A stretch of DNA of 11,375 bases, taken from contig JAUXEQ010000021.1 of NCBI GenBank assembly GCA_030620455.1, positions 1-11,375 of the forward strand, read 5' to 3'. Source of the stretch: a bacterium (lineage in GTDB: Bacteria > UBP14 > UBA6098 > B30-G16). The position numbers and the translations under genes were made by a program. This document shows positions 1-7,312 of the stretch, piece by piece. Each line of letters begins with the position of its first letter. Positions within the stretch are counted from its first letter, which is position 1. A model generated the notes under the pieces. It did no database searches. It was not told the origin of the DNA and saw nothing but the letters and a program-made list of their open reading frames with translations.

Positions 1-116
1 ACCATCCTACCTGTGCCAGCTAAACGACCGTGATTAAGCATTCGGTAAAGTTTGGACAACACGCCAACATTTTGCCCGTTATACCAGTTTAAAATCTCTT
101 TAATTCTTTTTGTCAT
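1..116 (-). CDS. Class I fructose-bisphosphate aldolase (DhnA/FbaB type), N-terminal fragment
   Basis: This is a partial gene running off the left edge; only the first 38 codons plus two bases are present. The start is the ATG at 116-114, preceded by an AGGAG box (123-127, minus strand) six bases away. The visible protein contains KLYRMLNHGRLAGTG followed by RMV. From memory of the family, this matches the N-terminal signature of DhnA/FbaB-type class I aldolases (LYNTGRLAGTG in E. coli FbaB), which is normally followed by ILPVDQG. The enzyme cleaves fructose 1,6-bisphosphate into dihydroxyacetone phosphate and glyceraldehyde 3-phosphate by a Schiff-base lysine mechanism in the cytoplasm, in glycolysis or gluconeogenesis. 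The catalytic lysine lies outside the window. The gene follows fusA on the same strand after a 218-base gap and probably has its own promoter. The family call rests on a short segment, so a related DhnA-like aldolase (for example one for 2-amino-3,7-dideoxyheptulosonate) remains possible. Confidence 0.75.
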   Translation of the reverse strand, partial: MTKRIKEILNWYNGQNVGVLSKLYRMLNHGRLAGTGRM

Positions 117-152
117 CGAATGCTCCTTTTTAAAAAAATAATTATCAATACA

Positions 153-180
153 AGAATAGCATTAAATCTTCTATGGGCAA
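153..180 (-). promoter_or_regulatory. Weak candidate promoter for the aldolase gene
   Basis: On the minus strand TTGCCC (180-175) and TATTCT (158-153) are separated by 16 bases, and the -10 box ends about 37 bases before the aldolase ATG. Each hexamer matches the sigma-70 consensus at four of six positions, so this is only suggestive. No hairpin with a T-run was seen between fusA and this site, so read-through from fusA is also possible. Confidence 0.25.
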
Positions 181-334
181 GGATAAAGCATTAAAGTTGG
201 ACTTTATTAGCATGAGAAATCTAAGTAATTTCCCATAACGTGGTTCGATCCTGAAAAAGAATGTTTTTAAGGAATAATGTATTGTGCAGTTCTTTAAAGT
301 ATTTCCGAGTTTGTAAACCCAAAATAGATATAGC

Positions 335-2428
335 CTAAAATCCTTTTATTCTGAAAAGTAATTTTTCCTCTTTCGCTTTTGGAAGCCTTCTGTAATGTGA
401 GAATTGCATAACGAAAAAGCCGAGTCCGCGAGTTAATGAGCGTAGAATTGTGGTGTAGCCGAACATATGGTCGAGAGGTACAATTGCCAATATAACCTCT
501 CCGTCACTGCGATGATCTATACCTTGGATTTCCGCGGTTCTGGATACTAGATCTCCGATCACGTCGCCCAAGTTATTTTCCGGAACGATAACATCGATTT
601 TCATAACAGGCTCGAGTATAACAGGATCTGCTGTCCTAACCGCTTGAATGAAAGCTTGAGAGGTTGCCATGCTAAATGCTACCTCAGACAAATGATACTC
701 GTCGAATGTGACATCTAAAATATTTACAATAAGATCCAGCAATGGATAGCCTGCGATAGCACCATTTTCCATTGAACTCTTACATTCAGCAACGATAGCA
801 TCTCGATACGGTTGCGGCAAATTACAATCACTCGGTAAACGGTCATTAATGATAACGCCTGTTCCTACCTGCCCCGGTTCTACCTTAAGGATTACCTCGG
901 CATACAATTTCTTCTCACCCACATAGCGGTCGAGAATGGCGTGAGCTTTCGAGGTTTTTGTTATAGTTTCTCTGTATGCAACCTGCGGCTTTCCTGCGTT
1001 AACTTCAACATCGTATTCTCTGCGCATACGGTCTAAAATTATATCGAGATGAAGTTCACCCATCCCAGAAATGATAATTTGACCGGTTTCAGGATCCTCT
1101 TTGTAATGGAATGTCGGATCCTCTATTGAAAATTGCTTAAGGCTTCGAAACATCTTTTCTTCCTCAGCTTTTGTCTTCGGTTCGACAGCGACGAAAATAA
1201 CAGGCACAGGAAACATCATTTCTTCGAAAACGATAGGTTTGTTGGGATCGCACAATGTATCGCCGGTACTAACAGTCCTAAGTCCTGCTACTGCAACTAC
1301 GTCCCCACCATAAGTTGAGCGTATTTCGTCTCGTTTGTTCGAGTGCATTCTGAAAATTTTTTGTATTCGTTCTTTCCTTCTGGTTCGTGGATTTAAGTAT
1401 TGTCCACCGACTTTTATCGTTCCCGAATATATTCTAAGATAAGTTAGTCTATCAACATATTTATCTGTAGCGACTTTAAATGCCAGAGCGGACATAGGTT
1501 TTTTGGGATCTGGAATTCGAGAAATTTGCATACCGGTCTTGGGATGAATTCCAATAACCGGTGGAAGTTCCTCAGGTGATGGCAAAAAATCCACAACTGC
1601 ATCTAATAGCGGCTGAATACCTTTGTGTTTGAGTGCAGAACCAGCCAGAACAGGAACGAACCCGTGTTCTATCGTGCCTTTTCTAATAGCACGTTTGATC
1701 GACTCTATTGGAATCTCGGAATTATCGAGAAACAGTTTAAGAAGCTCATCGTCATATTCTGCAAGCATCTCGAGCAGATTCTCACGAGCGTCTATTGCTT
1801 CATTGCTGAGTTCATCTGGGATTGGAAGTACCTCGACCTCCGATCCTTGATCTTCATCAGACCAACGCAACACTCTCATATTCAAAAGGTCGATAACCCC
1901 ACAGAATTTATCCTCTTCACCCCATGGAATGTTTATTGGAGCGCATTTAGCTTTCAATTTCTCCTGCAGCATTGTAACAGCATGTTTAAAATCTGCACCT
2001 GTGCGATCCATTTTATTAACGAAAACCACCCTTGGAACTTTATAATTATTGACCTGCCGCCAAATAGTTTCTGTCTGCGGTTCTACACCACCCACACTGC
2101 AAAGAACAATAACAGCGCCGTCGAGAACTCTAAGCGATCTTTCCACCTCCACAGTAAAATCCACATGACCGGGAGTATCGATTAAATTGAAAGTATAATC
2201 CTTCCAGTAAAGAGTAGTAGCTGCTGCAGTTATCGTTATTCCCCTTTCCTTCTCCTGATCCATCCAGTCCATTTGAGCAGTTCCGTCGTCAACTTTGCCA
2301 ATCCTATGTATTTTCCCTGCGTAGTATAGGAATCCTTCTGTGGTTGTTGTTTTCCCAGCATCGATATGTGCTGCGATACCAATATTGCGGATTCGTGATA
2401 AATCAAATTTACAATTGTCAATCTTCAT
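335..2428 (-). CDS. fusA: Translation elongation factor G, divergent subtype
   Basis: EF-G is the cytoplasmic GTPase that drives translocation of tRNA and mRNA on the ribosome and helps RRF recycle ribosomes. The protein has 697 residues, normal for the family. GTPase motifs are all visible: G1 AHIDAGKTT (20-28), G2 RGITI (62-66), G3 DTPGH (84-88), G4 NKMD (138-141) and G5 GSALK (263-267). Domain II follows from about 300, domain III includes GMGELHLDI (455-463), domain IV starts near 480 (YRETI 485-489), and domain V carries GDVIGDL (621-627) and PLDHMFGY (651-658). Domain IV is unusual: the QSGGRGQY-type segment expected near 500-510 is replaced by RYVGEKKLY, and the DSSE-type segment is replaced by EYHLSE (577-582). 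This suggests one of the EF-G paralog subfamilies, although it sits next to rpsG where the housekeeping copy normally lies. The start is ATG with only a weak TGAG Shine-Dalgarno upstream. A terminator-like hairpin lies 20 bases ahead of the start. Confidence 0.95.
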   Translation of the reverse strand: MKIDNCKFDLSRIRNIGIAAHIDAGKTTTTEGFLYYAGKIHRIGKVDDGTAQMDWMDQEKERGITITAAATTLYWKDYTFNLIDTPGHVDFTVEVERSLRVLDGAVIVLCSVGGVEPQTETIWRQVNNYKVPRVVFVNKMDRTGADFKHAVTMLQEKLKAKCAPINIPWGEEDKFCGVIDLLNMRVLRWSDEDQGSEVEVLPIPDELSNEAIDARENLLEMLAEYDDELLKLFLDNSEIPIESIKRAIRKGTIEHGFVPVLAGSALKHKGIQPLLDAVVDFLPSPEELPPVIGIHPKTGMQISRIPDPKKPMSALAFKVATDKYVDRLTYLRIYSGTIKVGGQYLNPRTRRKERIQKIFRMHSNKRDEIRSTYGGDVVAVAGLRTVSTGDTLCDPNKPIVFEEMMFPVPVIFVAVEPKTKAEEEKMFRSLKQFSIEDPTFHYKEDPETGQIIISGMGELHLDIILDRMRREYDVEVNAGKPQVAYRETITKTSKAHAILDRYVGEKKLYAEVILKVEPGQVGTGVIINDRLPSDCNLPQPYRDAIVAECKSSMENGAIAGYPLLDLIVNILDVTFDEYHLSEVAFSMATSQAFIQAVRTADPVILEPVMKIDVIVPENNLGDVIGDLVSRTAEIQGIDHRSDGEVILAIVPLDHMFGYTTILRSLTRGLGFFVMQFSHYRRLPKAKEEKLLFRIKGF

Positions 2429-2448
2429 AATAACTCACTAAAAATTCT

Positions 2449-2483
2449 AAAAAAATAGCGCTTCGAAATAATTCAAAAAGCGC
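2449..2483 (-). terminator. Intrinsic terminator-like hairpin between rpsG and fusA
   Basis: Read on the minus strand, GCGC (2483-2480) pairs with GCGC (2461-2458). An inner TTTGAA/TTCGAA stem closes a TTAT loop, with a two-T bulge, and the hairpin is followed by TA and then a run of seven T (2455-2449). This is the layout of a Rho-independent terminator. It lies after rpsG and only about 20 bases before the fusA start, so it would either end the rpsG transcript or act as an attenuator in the fusA leader. The other 107 bases between rpsG and the hairpin contain no convincing promoter. Confidence 0.65.
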
Positions 2484-2590
2484 CATTAATAAAATATGTA
2501 ATTAAATAACCCAATTACCAAAATCGAAACATCGATCTGACCCAACAAAGACCCAAATCGGAAAACAAACCTGGTAAACTAAGGTGTTTG

Positions 2591-3061
2591 CTACCATCTA
2601 TAATGAGCGAAAGCTCGATTTGCCTCAGCCATTTTAAGCGTATCCTCTTTCTTTTTTATAGCTCCGCCCTGGTTATTAGCTGCATCCATAAGTTCCGCTG
2701 CAAGCTTTCTATTCATTCCATGGTCGTGTCGATTCTTAGAATACCATAATATCCATCGAACAGCCAGAGAAACCTGACGGTCGGATCTAACCTCGATAGG
2801 AACCTGATAGGTTGCACCACCAACCCTGCGAGACCTAACCTCGAGAGGAGGTTGTACATTCTGAATAGCTCGCTCAAAAACATCGATTCCCCGTTTGCTG
2901 GTTTTTTCCTCGATTATCTCAAGAGCTTCATAAAAAACACGCTGAGCCGTTGAAAGTTTCCCATCCCTCATTAAGTTATGAATGAAACGAGTAACTAAAG
3001 TACTTCCGAAAAGATAATCCGGTTGTATTTTTCTTTTTGGCGCTCTTCTTCTTCTCGGCAT
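2591..3061 (-). CDS. rpsG: 30S ribosomal protein S7
   Basis: S7 is a primary binding protein of the 3' major domain of 16S rRNA, nucleates assembly of the 30S head, and lies near the E site. The protein has 156 residues, the usual bacterial length. It begins with the basic PRRRRAPKRK stretch, has the S7 core FIHNLMRDGKLSTAQRV (26-42), a VGGATYQVPIEV segment, and ends with the typical AHYRW. The start is ATG. Two Shine-Dalgarno-like boxes precede it: GGGAG (3069-3065), only three bases away, and AGGAGG (3079-3074), twelve bases away. In most bacteria rpsG lies between rpsL and fusA. Here fusA follows after 162 bases, but the upstream neighbour is ileS, 378 bases away, and rpsL is not in the window. 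A promoter candidate lies just upstream, so rpsG appears to head its own transcript. Confidence 0.97.
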   Translation of the reverse strand: MPRRRRAPKRKIQPDYLFGSTLVTRFIHNLMRDGKLSTAQRVFYEALEIIEEKTSKRGIDVFERAIQNVQPPLEVRSRRVGGATYQVPIEVRSDRQVSLAVRWILWYSKNRHDHGMNRKLAAELMDAANNQGGAIKKKEDTLKMAEANRAFAHYRW

Positions 3062-3107
3062 ATTCTCCCATTTCCTCCTATGCTCTAAGCTTCTTATTTA
3101 AAACACC

Positions 3108-3135
3108 ATACTAAACTTTTGTTGAATGTAGTCAA
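3108..3135 (-). promoter_or_regulatory. Candidate sigma-70 promoter of rpsG
   Basis: On the minus strand TTGACT (3135-3130) and TAGTAT (3113-3108) are separated by 16 bases. The predicted transcript start is about 40 bases before the rpsG ATG. A run of eight A's lies directly upstream of the -35 box and could act as an UP element, as often seen for ribosomal protein promoters. The -35 box matches consensus in five of six positions and the -10 box in four. Confidence 0.5.
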
Positions 3136-3204
3136 GTTTTTTTTGCATTCTAGTGAATTTATTAGAAACGCAAATTTCTAACAGATTTCTTATAATTGAA
3201 TAAC

Positions 3205-3376
3205 TCCCTCTATCCCCCAGCTCTTTTCTCTTGAATCCCTTCTATCCCCCAACCCCTTTCTCCCTGAGGAGAAAGGAGAGTATGAAGCGATTGTTTTTAT
3301 TACCCTCTCCTTAGGGAGAGGGTGATTCCGATATAATCGGAATCGGGTGAGGGGGTTAAATTGAAAACACGTGAGG
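3205..3376. repeat. Compound GC-rich palindromic element in the ileS-rpsG spacer
   Basis: The 378-base spacer between ileS and rpsG holds a GC-rich block unlike the AT-rich flanks. It contains two direct copies of a pyrimidine-rich motif, TCCCTyCTATCCCCCA (3205 and 3236 onward, the first copy one base shorter). Three hairpins follow: CCTTTCTCC/GGAGAAAGG with loop CTGA (3255-3276), ACCCTCTCC/GGAGAGGGT with loop TTAG (3302-3323), and, immediately adjacent, GATTCCGAT/ATCGGAATC with loop ATA (3324-3344). GGGTGAGGGGGTT (3345-3357) then forms a partner to the CCCCCAACCCC on the left side. None of the hairpins has a T-run, so they are not classic terminators. From memory, CCCTCTCC...GGAGAGGG palindromes of this style are dispersed in many bacterial draft genomes. 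It could be a REP-like or MITE-like element or a structured mRNA 3' end for ileS. Confidence 0.7.
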
Positions 3377-3439
3377 GGATAATAACAGTCTGACTAAATG
3401 AGTGAATGATATTGTTTGTACTGAATTATAAAGTAAATC

Positions 3440-6400
3440 TCAACTGTCGATTTTATTAAGCATGATCTGAAGTTTTACCTGCCCCAATAACCATTCTCTC
3501 ATGTATAATGGGTTTTCCAGTGGTTCTATGTGAAGTTTCGTTGCAAGCGTTTCGTTGGCGATTTCCTTTTTATGCATCTCAATTGAATTTCTAAGTTCTT
3601 CATCCATCGTTACAAGTGCCAATTCTATCCGTTCGGTAACTTCGAGTCCGGCTTCTTTACGAGTGTTCTGGATACGATTCACAGTCTCTCGAGCCAAACC
3701 CTCAGCTCGAAGCTCCGGTGTTATTTTTGTGTTAATTGCCACAGTTATGCCTTTGTCTGAAGTAACTGTAAATTCAGTCTTTGGCGTAACTTTTATAACT
3801 AAGTCCTCCTCTGCCAGCGACTCCGGATGATCATCTAACATGATCGACCAATCGCCATTTTCCATTCCACGGCATACTTCATCAGAGGTCATAGATTCAA
3901 TTAACTCTTTAACATGATTCATTTCAGATTTATATCGATTTCCAAGAGTTTTAAAATTCGGTTGTGCGCTGTATTTGTATATCAGTTTTTCATTTTGTGA
4001 GAACAGAATGGATTTTATATTCAGTTCTTCCTTTACAACATCCACCAATGCCTGTGACAATTCCGTTCCCTCTGGAACAATTCCAATAAGCTGCGATAAT
4101 GGCTGCCGAACATTCAGCTTTGCTATATTCCTCGCCAATCTCCCAAGCTCGACTAATTTTATTACGTATTCCATCTGCATCTCGAGTTGCTCGTCGACGA
4201 GATTGTAATTAGGCTTAACAATCTGTCTGAAATGTACTGAATCACCCCACTTCTCTCTGCCTGACTTTGTCAGTTCCCTCCAGAGTAATTCGGGAGTTAT
4301 AGGAGCAATAGGCGCCATAAGCTCGCACACAGTTATCAATGCTTGCCAGAGCACCTTATACGCCACCAACTTATCTTCGTACAAACCAGAACCCCAGTAT
4401 CTTCGCCTATTACGCCTAATATACCAATTGGAAAGCTCATCGATTACGAAATTCTGTATCCCACGAGCAGCTCTCGTCATCTGATAGTCGTCCATCCACT
4501 CTCTATATTGTGCTATAAGCGTGTTGAACCGTGAAACAAGCCACCGGTCCATAACATTGTCCAACTTATTTGGCACTTTGCCATCGGGAATGAAGCCGTC
4601 AATATCTGCATAGAGCGCAAAGAAATTATATATATTTCTCAGCGTATCGAGGAACTTCCGCAGGGTCTCATTAACACCGTCTTCATCGAATCGCGTGGGC
4701 AACCATGGTTGACTGGTAGTAAGAAAATACCACCTAAGCGGATCAGCGCCAAACCGCTCGATAACCTTAAATGGATCCGCTACATTATCTTTCGACTTGC
4801 TCATCTTCCGACCGTTCTTATCCAGAATTAACTCGATGGAAACGCATGTCTTATACGACGATACACCTTTCAAGAAAGTCGATATCGCTAACAGTGTATA
4901 GAACCAACCTCGCGTCTGGTCGACACCCTCGGCGATAAAATCCGCTGGAAATTTTTTCATAAATTCTTCTTCGCTTATACCGAATGGATACCCATATTGA
5001 GCGAACGGCATAGAACCGCTATCGAACCAACAATCGATAACCTCAGGAGTGCGAGTCATCTGTCCACCGCATTTTGGGCATTTCAGCTTTATATAATCTA
5101 CATCTGGTTTATGCGGATTGAAATCCTCAGGAACAGGCTCGATCGACATTTCTCTGAGCTGGGCAAAAGACTCGATAGCATGAGTCTTGCCGCAATCGTC
5201 ACATATCCATATATTCAACGGCGTACCCCAGAAACGCTCTCGGGATATAGCCCAATCGACGTTGTTTCTGAGCCATTCACCGAATCTACCCGAGCCGATC
5301 TGGGGAGGATACCATTTTATCCTATCATTTTCTCGAATCATCTCGTCTTTGAATGCTGTAGTGCGTATGTACCAACCGCTCCGTGCATACTGAATCAAAG
5401 GCGATTCGCATCGCCAGCAGAACGGATAGCTGTGAACCATTGTTCCAACTTTAAAGACCAATCCCCGATTCTCGAGGTCCTTCACAATCTCAGGATCAGC
5501 ATCCTTAAACCATTTCCCGGCAAAAGGTGTTGCCTCTGGAGAAATATTTCCTTGCTCGTCAACCAGTTGAAGCATCGGCAAATCGCATCGTTTCCCAACC
5601 TCATAGTCCTCTTTACCAAACGCAGGAGCTATGTGGACAATTCCTGTGCCGTCATCGGTAGTAACATAATCCGCAAGAAGCACATAGTGAGATCTCTTGT
5701 CGGACTCTACGAAATCGAAAAGAGGTTCGTAATCCAAGTCCTTAAGCTCCAAGCCTTTAAATTCCATAAGAATGCGATAATTCCCCTCACCAAGAACAGC
5801 ATCAGCACGTTCTTTTACTATAAGCAGATTTCTGCTATTGATCTCAACCAGCAGATATTCGTAATCCTTATGCACCGCCAAAGCCAAATTGGACAGAAGA
5901 GTCCATGGAGTTGTTGTCCACACAAGGAAATACGTATTCTCGGGAATCTCAGTTTCCCCCGGAAGCGGTGATTTGAGTTTCATCGATACATATATGGACG
6001 GGTCCTCTGTGTCTTGGTATCCTAACGCCACCGCGTGATCGGAAAGTCCTGTGCCACATCGAGCACAATATGGCAGCACCTTATGTCCCTTGTATACAAG
6101 TCCTGCATTGAAAAACTGCGCTATAATCCACCAGATGGACTGGATATAATACGGTTGATATGTTATGTATGCGTTTTCTAAGTCGAGCCAGAAACCGATT
6201 CGACGCGTTATAAACTCCCACTCTTTCAGATATGTGAAAACGCTGTCTTTGCAGTGTTTATTAAAATTCCCAACACCGTAGTCCAGAATTTCTCTTTTAT
6301 TAGATAACCCAAGTTGTTTTTCCACACCGATTTCTACAGGAAGACCGTGGCTATCCCATCCACCTTTGCGCTCCACATAATAACCGGTCATAGCCTTGTA

Positions 6401-6610
6401 TCGGCAAACAATGTCCTTAATAGTTCTCGATATTACGTGATGGACACCGGGCTTACCGTTTGCAGTAGGAGGACCCTCGAAGAAATTGAAGCGAGGAAAT
6501 TTGCTGTTAATCTCGAGCGAGCGGATGAAAATGTTCTCCCTATCCCAAAAATCCAGGACTTCCTGTTCTAATGACATTTGCGTAAGTTCTTTAGGCAGCT
6601 TGCGATACAT
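3440..6610 (-). CDS. ileS: Isoleucyl-tRNA synthetase, type 2
   Basis: IleRS charges tRNA-Ile with isoleucine and hydrolyses mischarged valine in its editing domain. The protein has 1056 residues, the length of the type 2 (eukaryote/archaeal-like) class rather than the roughly 930 of the common bacterial type 1. The class I signatures are clear: GPPTANGKPGVHH (46-58, HIGH motif) and KMSKS (602-606). The CP1 editing domain shows WTTTPWTLLSN (231-241) and GTGIVHIAPAFG (321-332). Cysteine pairs at C182/C185, C398/C401, C470/C473 and C511/C514 suggest zinc-binding knuckles. A WFDSGSMPFAQ segment lies at 528-538, and the anticodon-binding helical domain follows from about 680. The ATG is supported by AGGAGG (6623-6618), seven bases upstream. 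Type 2 IleRS enzymes are known to include naturally mupirocin-tolerant forms; whether this one is tolerant cannot be read from the sequence. A good promoter lies just upstream. Confidence 0.96.
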   Translation of the reverse strand: MYRKLPKELTQMSLEQEVLDFWDRENIFIRSLEINSKFPRFNFFEGPPTANGKPGVHHVISRTIKDIVCRYKAMTGYYVERKGGWDSHGLPVEIGVEKQLGLSNKREILDYGVGNFNKHCKDSVFTYLKEWEFITRRIGFWLDLENAYITYQPYYIQSIWWIIAQFFNAGLVYKGHKVLPYCARCGTGLSDHAVALGYQDTEDPSIYVSMKLKSPLPGETEIPENTYFLVWTTTPWTLLSNLALAVHKDYEYLLVEINSRNLLIVKERADAVLGEGNYRILMEFKGLELKDLDYEPLFDFVESDKRSHYVLLADYVTTDDGTGIVHIAPAFGKEDYEVGKRCDLPMLQLVDEQGNISPEATPFAGKWFKDADPEIVKDLENRGLVFKVGTMVHSYPFCWRCESPLIQYARSGWYIRTTAFKDEMIRENDRIKWYPPQIGSGRFGEWLRNNVDWAISRERFWGTPLNIWICDDCGKTHAIESFAQLREMSIEPVPEDFNPHKPDVDYIKLKCPKCGGQMTRTPEVIDCWFDSGSMPFAQYGYPFGISEEEFMKKFPADFIAEGVDQTRGWFYTLLAISTFLKGVSSYKTCVSIELILDKNGRKMSKSKDNVADPFKVIERFGADPLRWYFLTTSQPWLPTRFDEDGVNETLRKFLDTLRNIYNFFALYADIDGFIPDGKVPNKLDNVMDRWLVSRFNTLIAQYREWMDDYQMTRAARGIQNFVIDELSNWYIRRNRRRYWGSGLYEDKLVAYKVLWQALITVCELMAPIAPITPELLWRELTKSGREKWGDSVHFRQIVKPNYNLVDEQLEMQMEYVIKLVELGRLARNIAKLNVRQPLSQLIGIVPEGTELSQALVDVVKEELNIKSILFSQNEKLIYKYSAQPNFKTLGNRYKSEMNHVKELIESMTSDEVCRGMENGDWSIMLDDHPESLAEEDLVIKVTPKTEFTVTSDKGITVAINTKITPELRAEGLARETVNRIQNTRKEAGLEVTERIELALVTMDEELRNSIEMHKKEIANETLATKLHIEPLENPLYMREWLLGQVKLQIMLNKIDS

Positions 6611-6671
6611 CTTATAGCCTCCTGTTAAACATATTCCTTCGATTTGCTCGCTCTCGCTATCAAAATTTCAT

Positions 6672-6700
6672 ATAATATAGGGCTTATGTTAAATAATCAA
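6672..6700 (-). promoter_or_regulatory. Candidate sigma-70 promoter of ileS
   Basis: On the minus strand TTGATT (6700-6695) and TATTAT (6677-6672) are separated by exactly 17 bases. Transcription would start near 6665 and give a leader of about 55 bases. The leader is too short for a T-box riboswitch, so no tRNA-sensing control is visible. Confidence 0.5.
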
Positions 6701-6791
6701 GTATAAACGGTTAAAAATATTATATAAAACAAATCGAAAAATTCACTTCCAACTTCAATAGTTGAAATTCTAAGTCCGCAGAAATTTCAAA

Positions 6792-6803
6792 TTAAACGTT
6801 TAA
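6792..6803. promoter_or_regulatory. Perfect 12-bp palindrome, possible operator
   Basis: TTAAACGTTTAA is a perfect 12-base inverted repeat, about 59 bases upstream of the -35 box of the lipoprotein promoter and about 90 bases upstream of the ileS -35 box. In such AT-rich DNA a palindrome of this length could be chance. No second copy was noticed. Confidence 0.25.
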
Positions 6804-6861
6804 ACTATAAGTTATTCTCTAAAGTTAAATTCCCTAAAAGCAAAAATATAATAATTATTAG

Positions 6862-6890
6862 TTGACTACATAATTTTAAATTATTATTCT
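6862..6890 (+). promoter_or_regulatory. Candidate promoter of the three-lipoprotein cluster
   Basis: TTGACT (6862-6867) and TATTCT (6885-6890) are separated by 17 bases, and the predicted start is about 40 bases before the first lipoprotein ATG. The -35 box is identical to the one proposed for rpsG. No other convincing promoter was found before the second or third lipoprotein gene, so this one may serve all three. Confidence 0.5.
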
Positions 6891-6938
6891 TACCATGGGT
6901 AATTGCATGAGAAATATTTAAAACTAAGGAGGTAATCG

Positions 6939-7274
6939 ATGAAGTATGTATTGGCTTCATTGGGATTAATCGGCATTCTGGCTACGACTCTGATTGTAGG
7001 CTGTGTCCCCGCAAAAATTGGCGATTTTCAGGAACAAATGGGTGGGTTTATTGCGAAGGTGGATAGTGTCTTCATTAAGGTCAGCGAATTAGAGGAAAAA
7101 GTCAGCGAAATGGAAGCAACTTTGAGCGTACTTCAGGAAAATCATCCAGAGCTTTTTGAAGAGGTAACCGTAGAAGTGGAATACAAAACTGTGGTTAAGA
7201 AAGCAAAAGCGAAGACACCCAGACCAACTGCCCAACCAGCGACTAAGAAAAAGAGTCGAAGAATTATTAAGTAA
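6939..7274 (+). CDS. Small coiled-coil lipoprotein with a basic C-terminal tail
   Basis: I do not recognise a named family. The protein has 111 residues. It begins with MK, a hydrophobic stretch (4-20) and a lipobox IVGC ending at Cys22, so it is very likely cleaved by signal peptidase II and lipid-anchored. Residues about 28-65 form heptad-like patterns (SELEEKVSEMEATL) that predict a coiled coil, probably oligomeric. The tail from about 85 is rich in Lys, Arg, Pro and Ala (KTPRPTAQPATKKKSRR) and ends in Lys. The plan of lipid anchor, coiled coil and C-terminal Lys recalls Braun lipoprotein, which links outer membrane to peptidoglycan; that is analogy, not homology shown. The residue after Cys22 is Val, without the acidic patch of its two downstream neighbours, which suggests a periplasm-facing protein. 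AAGGAGGT (6926-6933) five bases before the ATG is a strong ribosome binding site. The next gene starts 38 bases after the stop, with no terminator between. Confidence 0.85.
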   Translation: MKYVLASLGLIGILATTLIVGCVPAKIGDFQEQMGGFIAKVDSVFIKVSELEEKVSEMEATLSVLQENHPELFEEVTVEVEYKTVVKKAKAKTPRPTAQPATKKKSRRIIK

Positions 7275-7312
7275 CTAAGTTGTAAATTTTTAAATAAAGT
7301 GAAGGAGGGATG

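Larger units (their letters stand above)
6611..6938. other. Divergent regulatory spacer between ileS and the lipoprotein genes
   Basis: This 328-base AT-rich spacer has no gene of its own. It holds the ileS promoter on the minus strand and the first lipoprotein promoter on the plus strand. Between them are a perfect 12-base palindrome, TTAAACGTTTAA (6792-6803), and a small TTCAA/TTGAA dyad (loop TAG) near 6763-6775. No tRNA, small ORF with a good ribosome binding site, or terminator was seen. Confidence 0.6.

Noticed and set aside
1625..2185. Plus-strand open frame opposite fusA (186 codons)
   Set aside because: It is antisense to the EF-G GTPase domain and its translation is not protein-like; a shadow of the coding strand.
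3302..3323. CCCTCTCC/GGAGAGGG hairpin as the ileS terminator
   Set aside because: In the ileS direction it is followed by AATAAAAAC rather than a T-run, so it does not meet the intrinsic terminator pattern.
4997..5971. Long plus-strand open frame opposite ileS (324 codons)
   Set aside because: It lies wholly antisense to a well-supported IleRS frame, its translation has no recognisable domain or proper composition, and it has no ribosome binding site.
6611..6665. T-box riboswitch ahead of ileS
   Set aside because: The predicted leader is only about 55 bases and shows no T-box sequence or anti-terminator/terminator pair.
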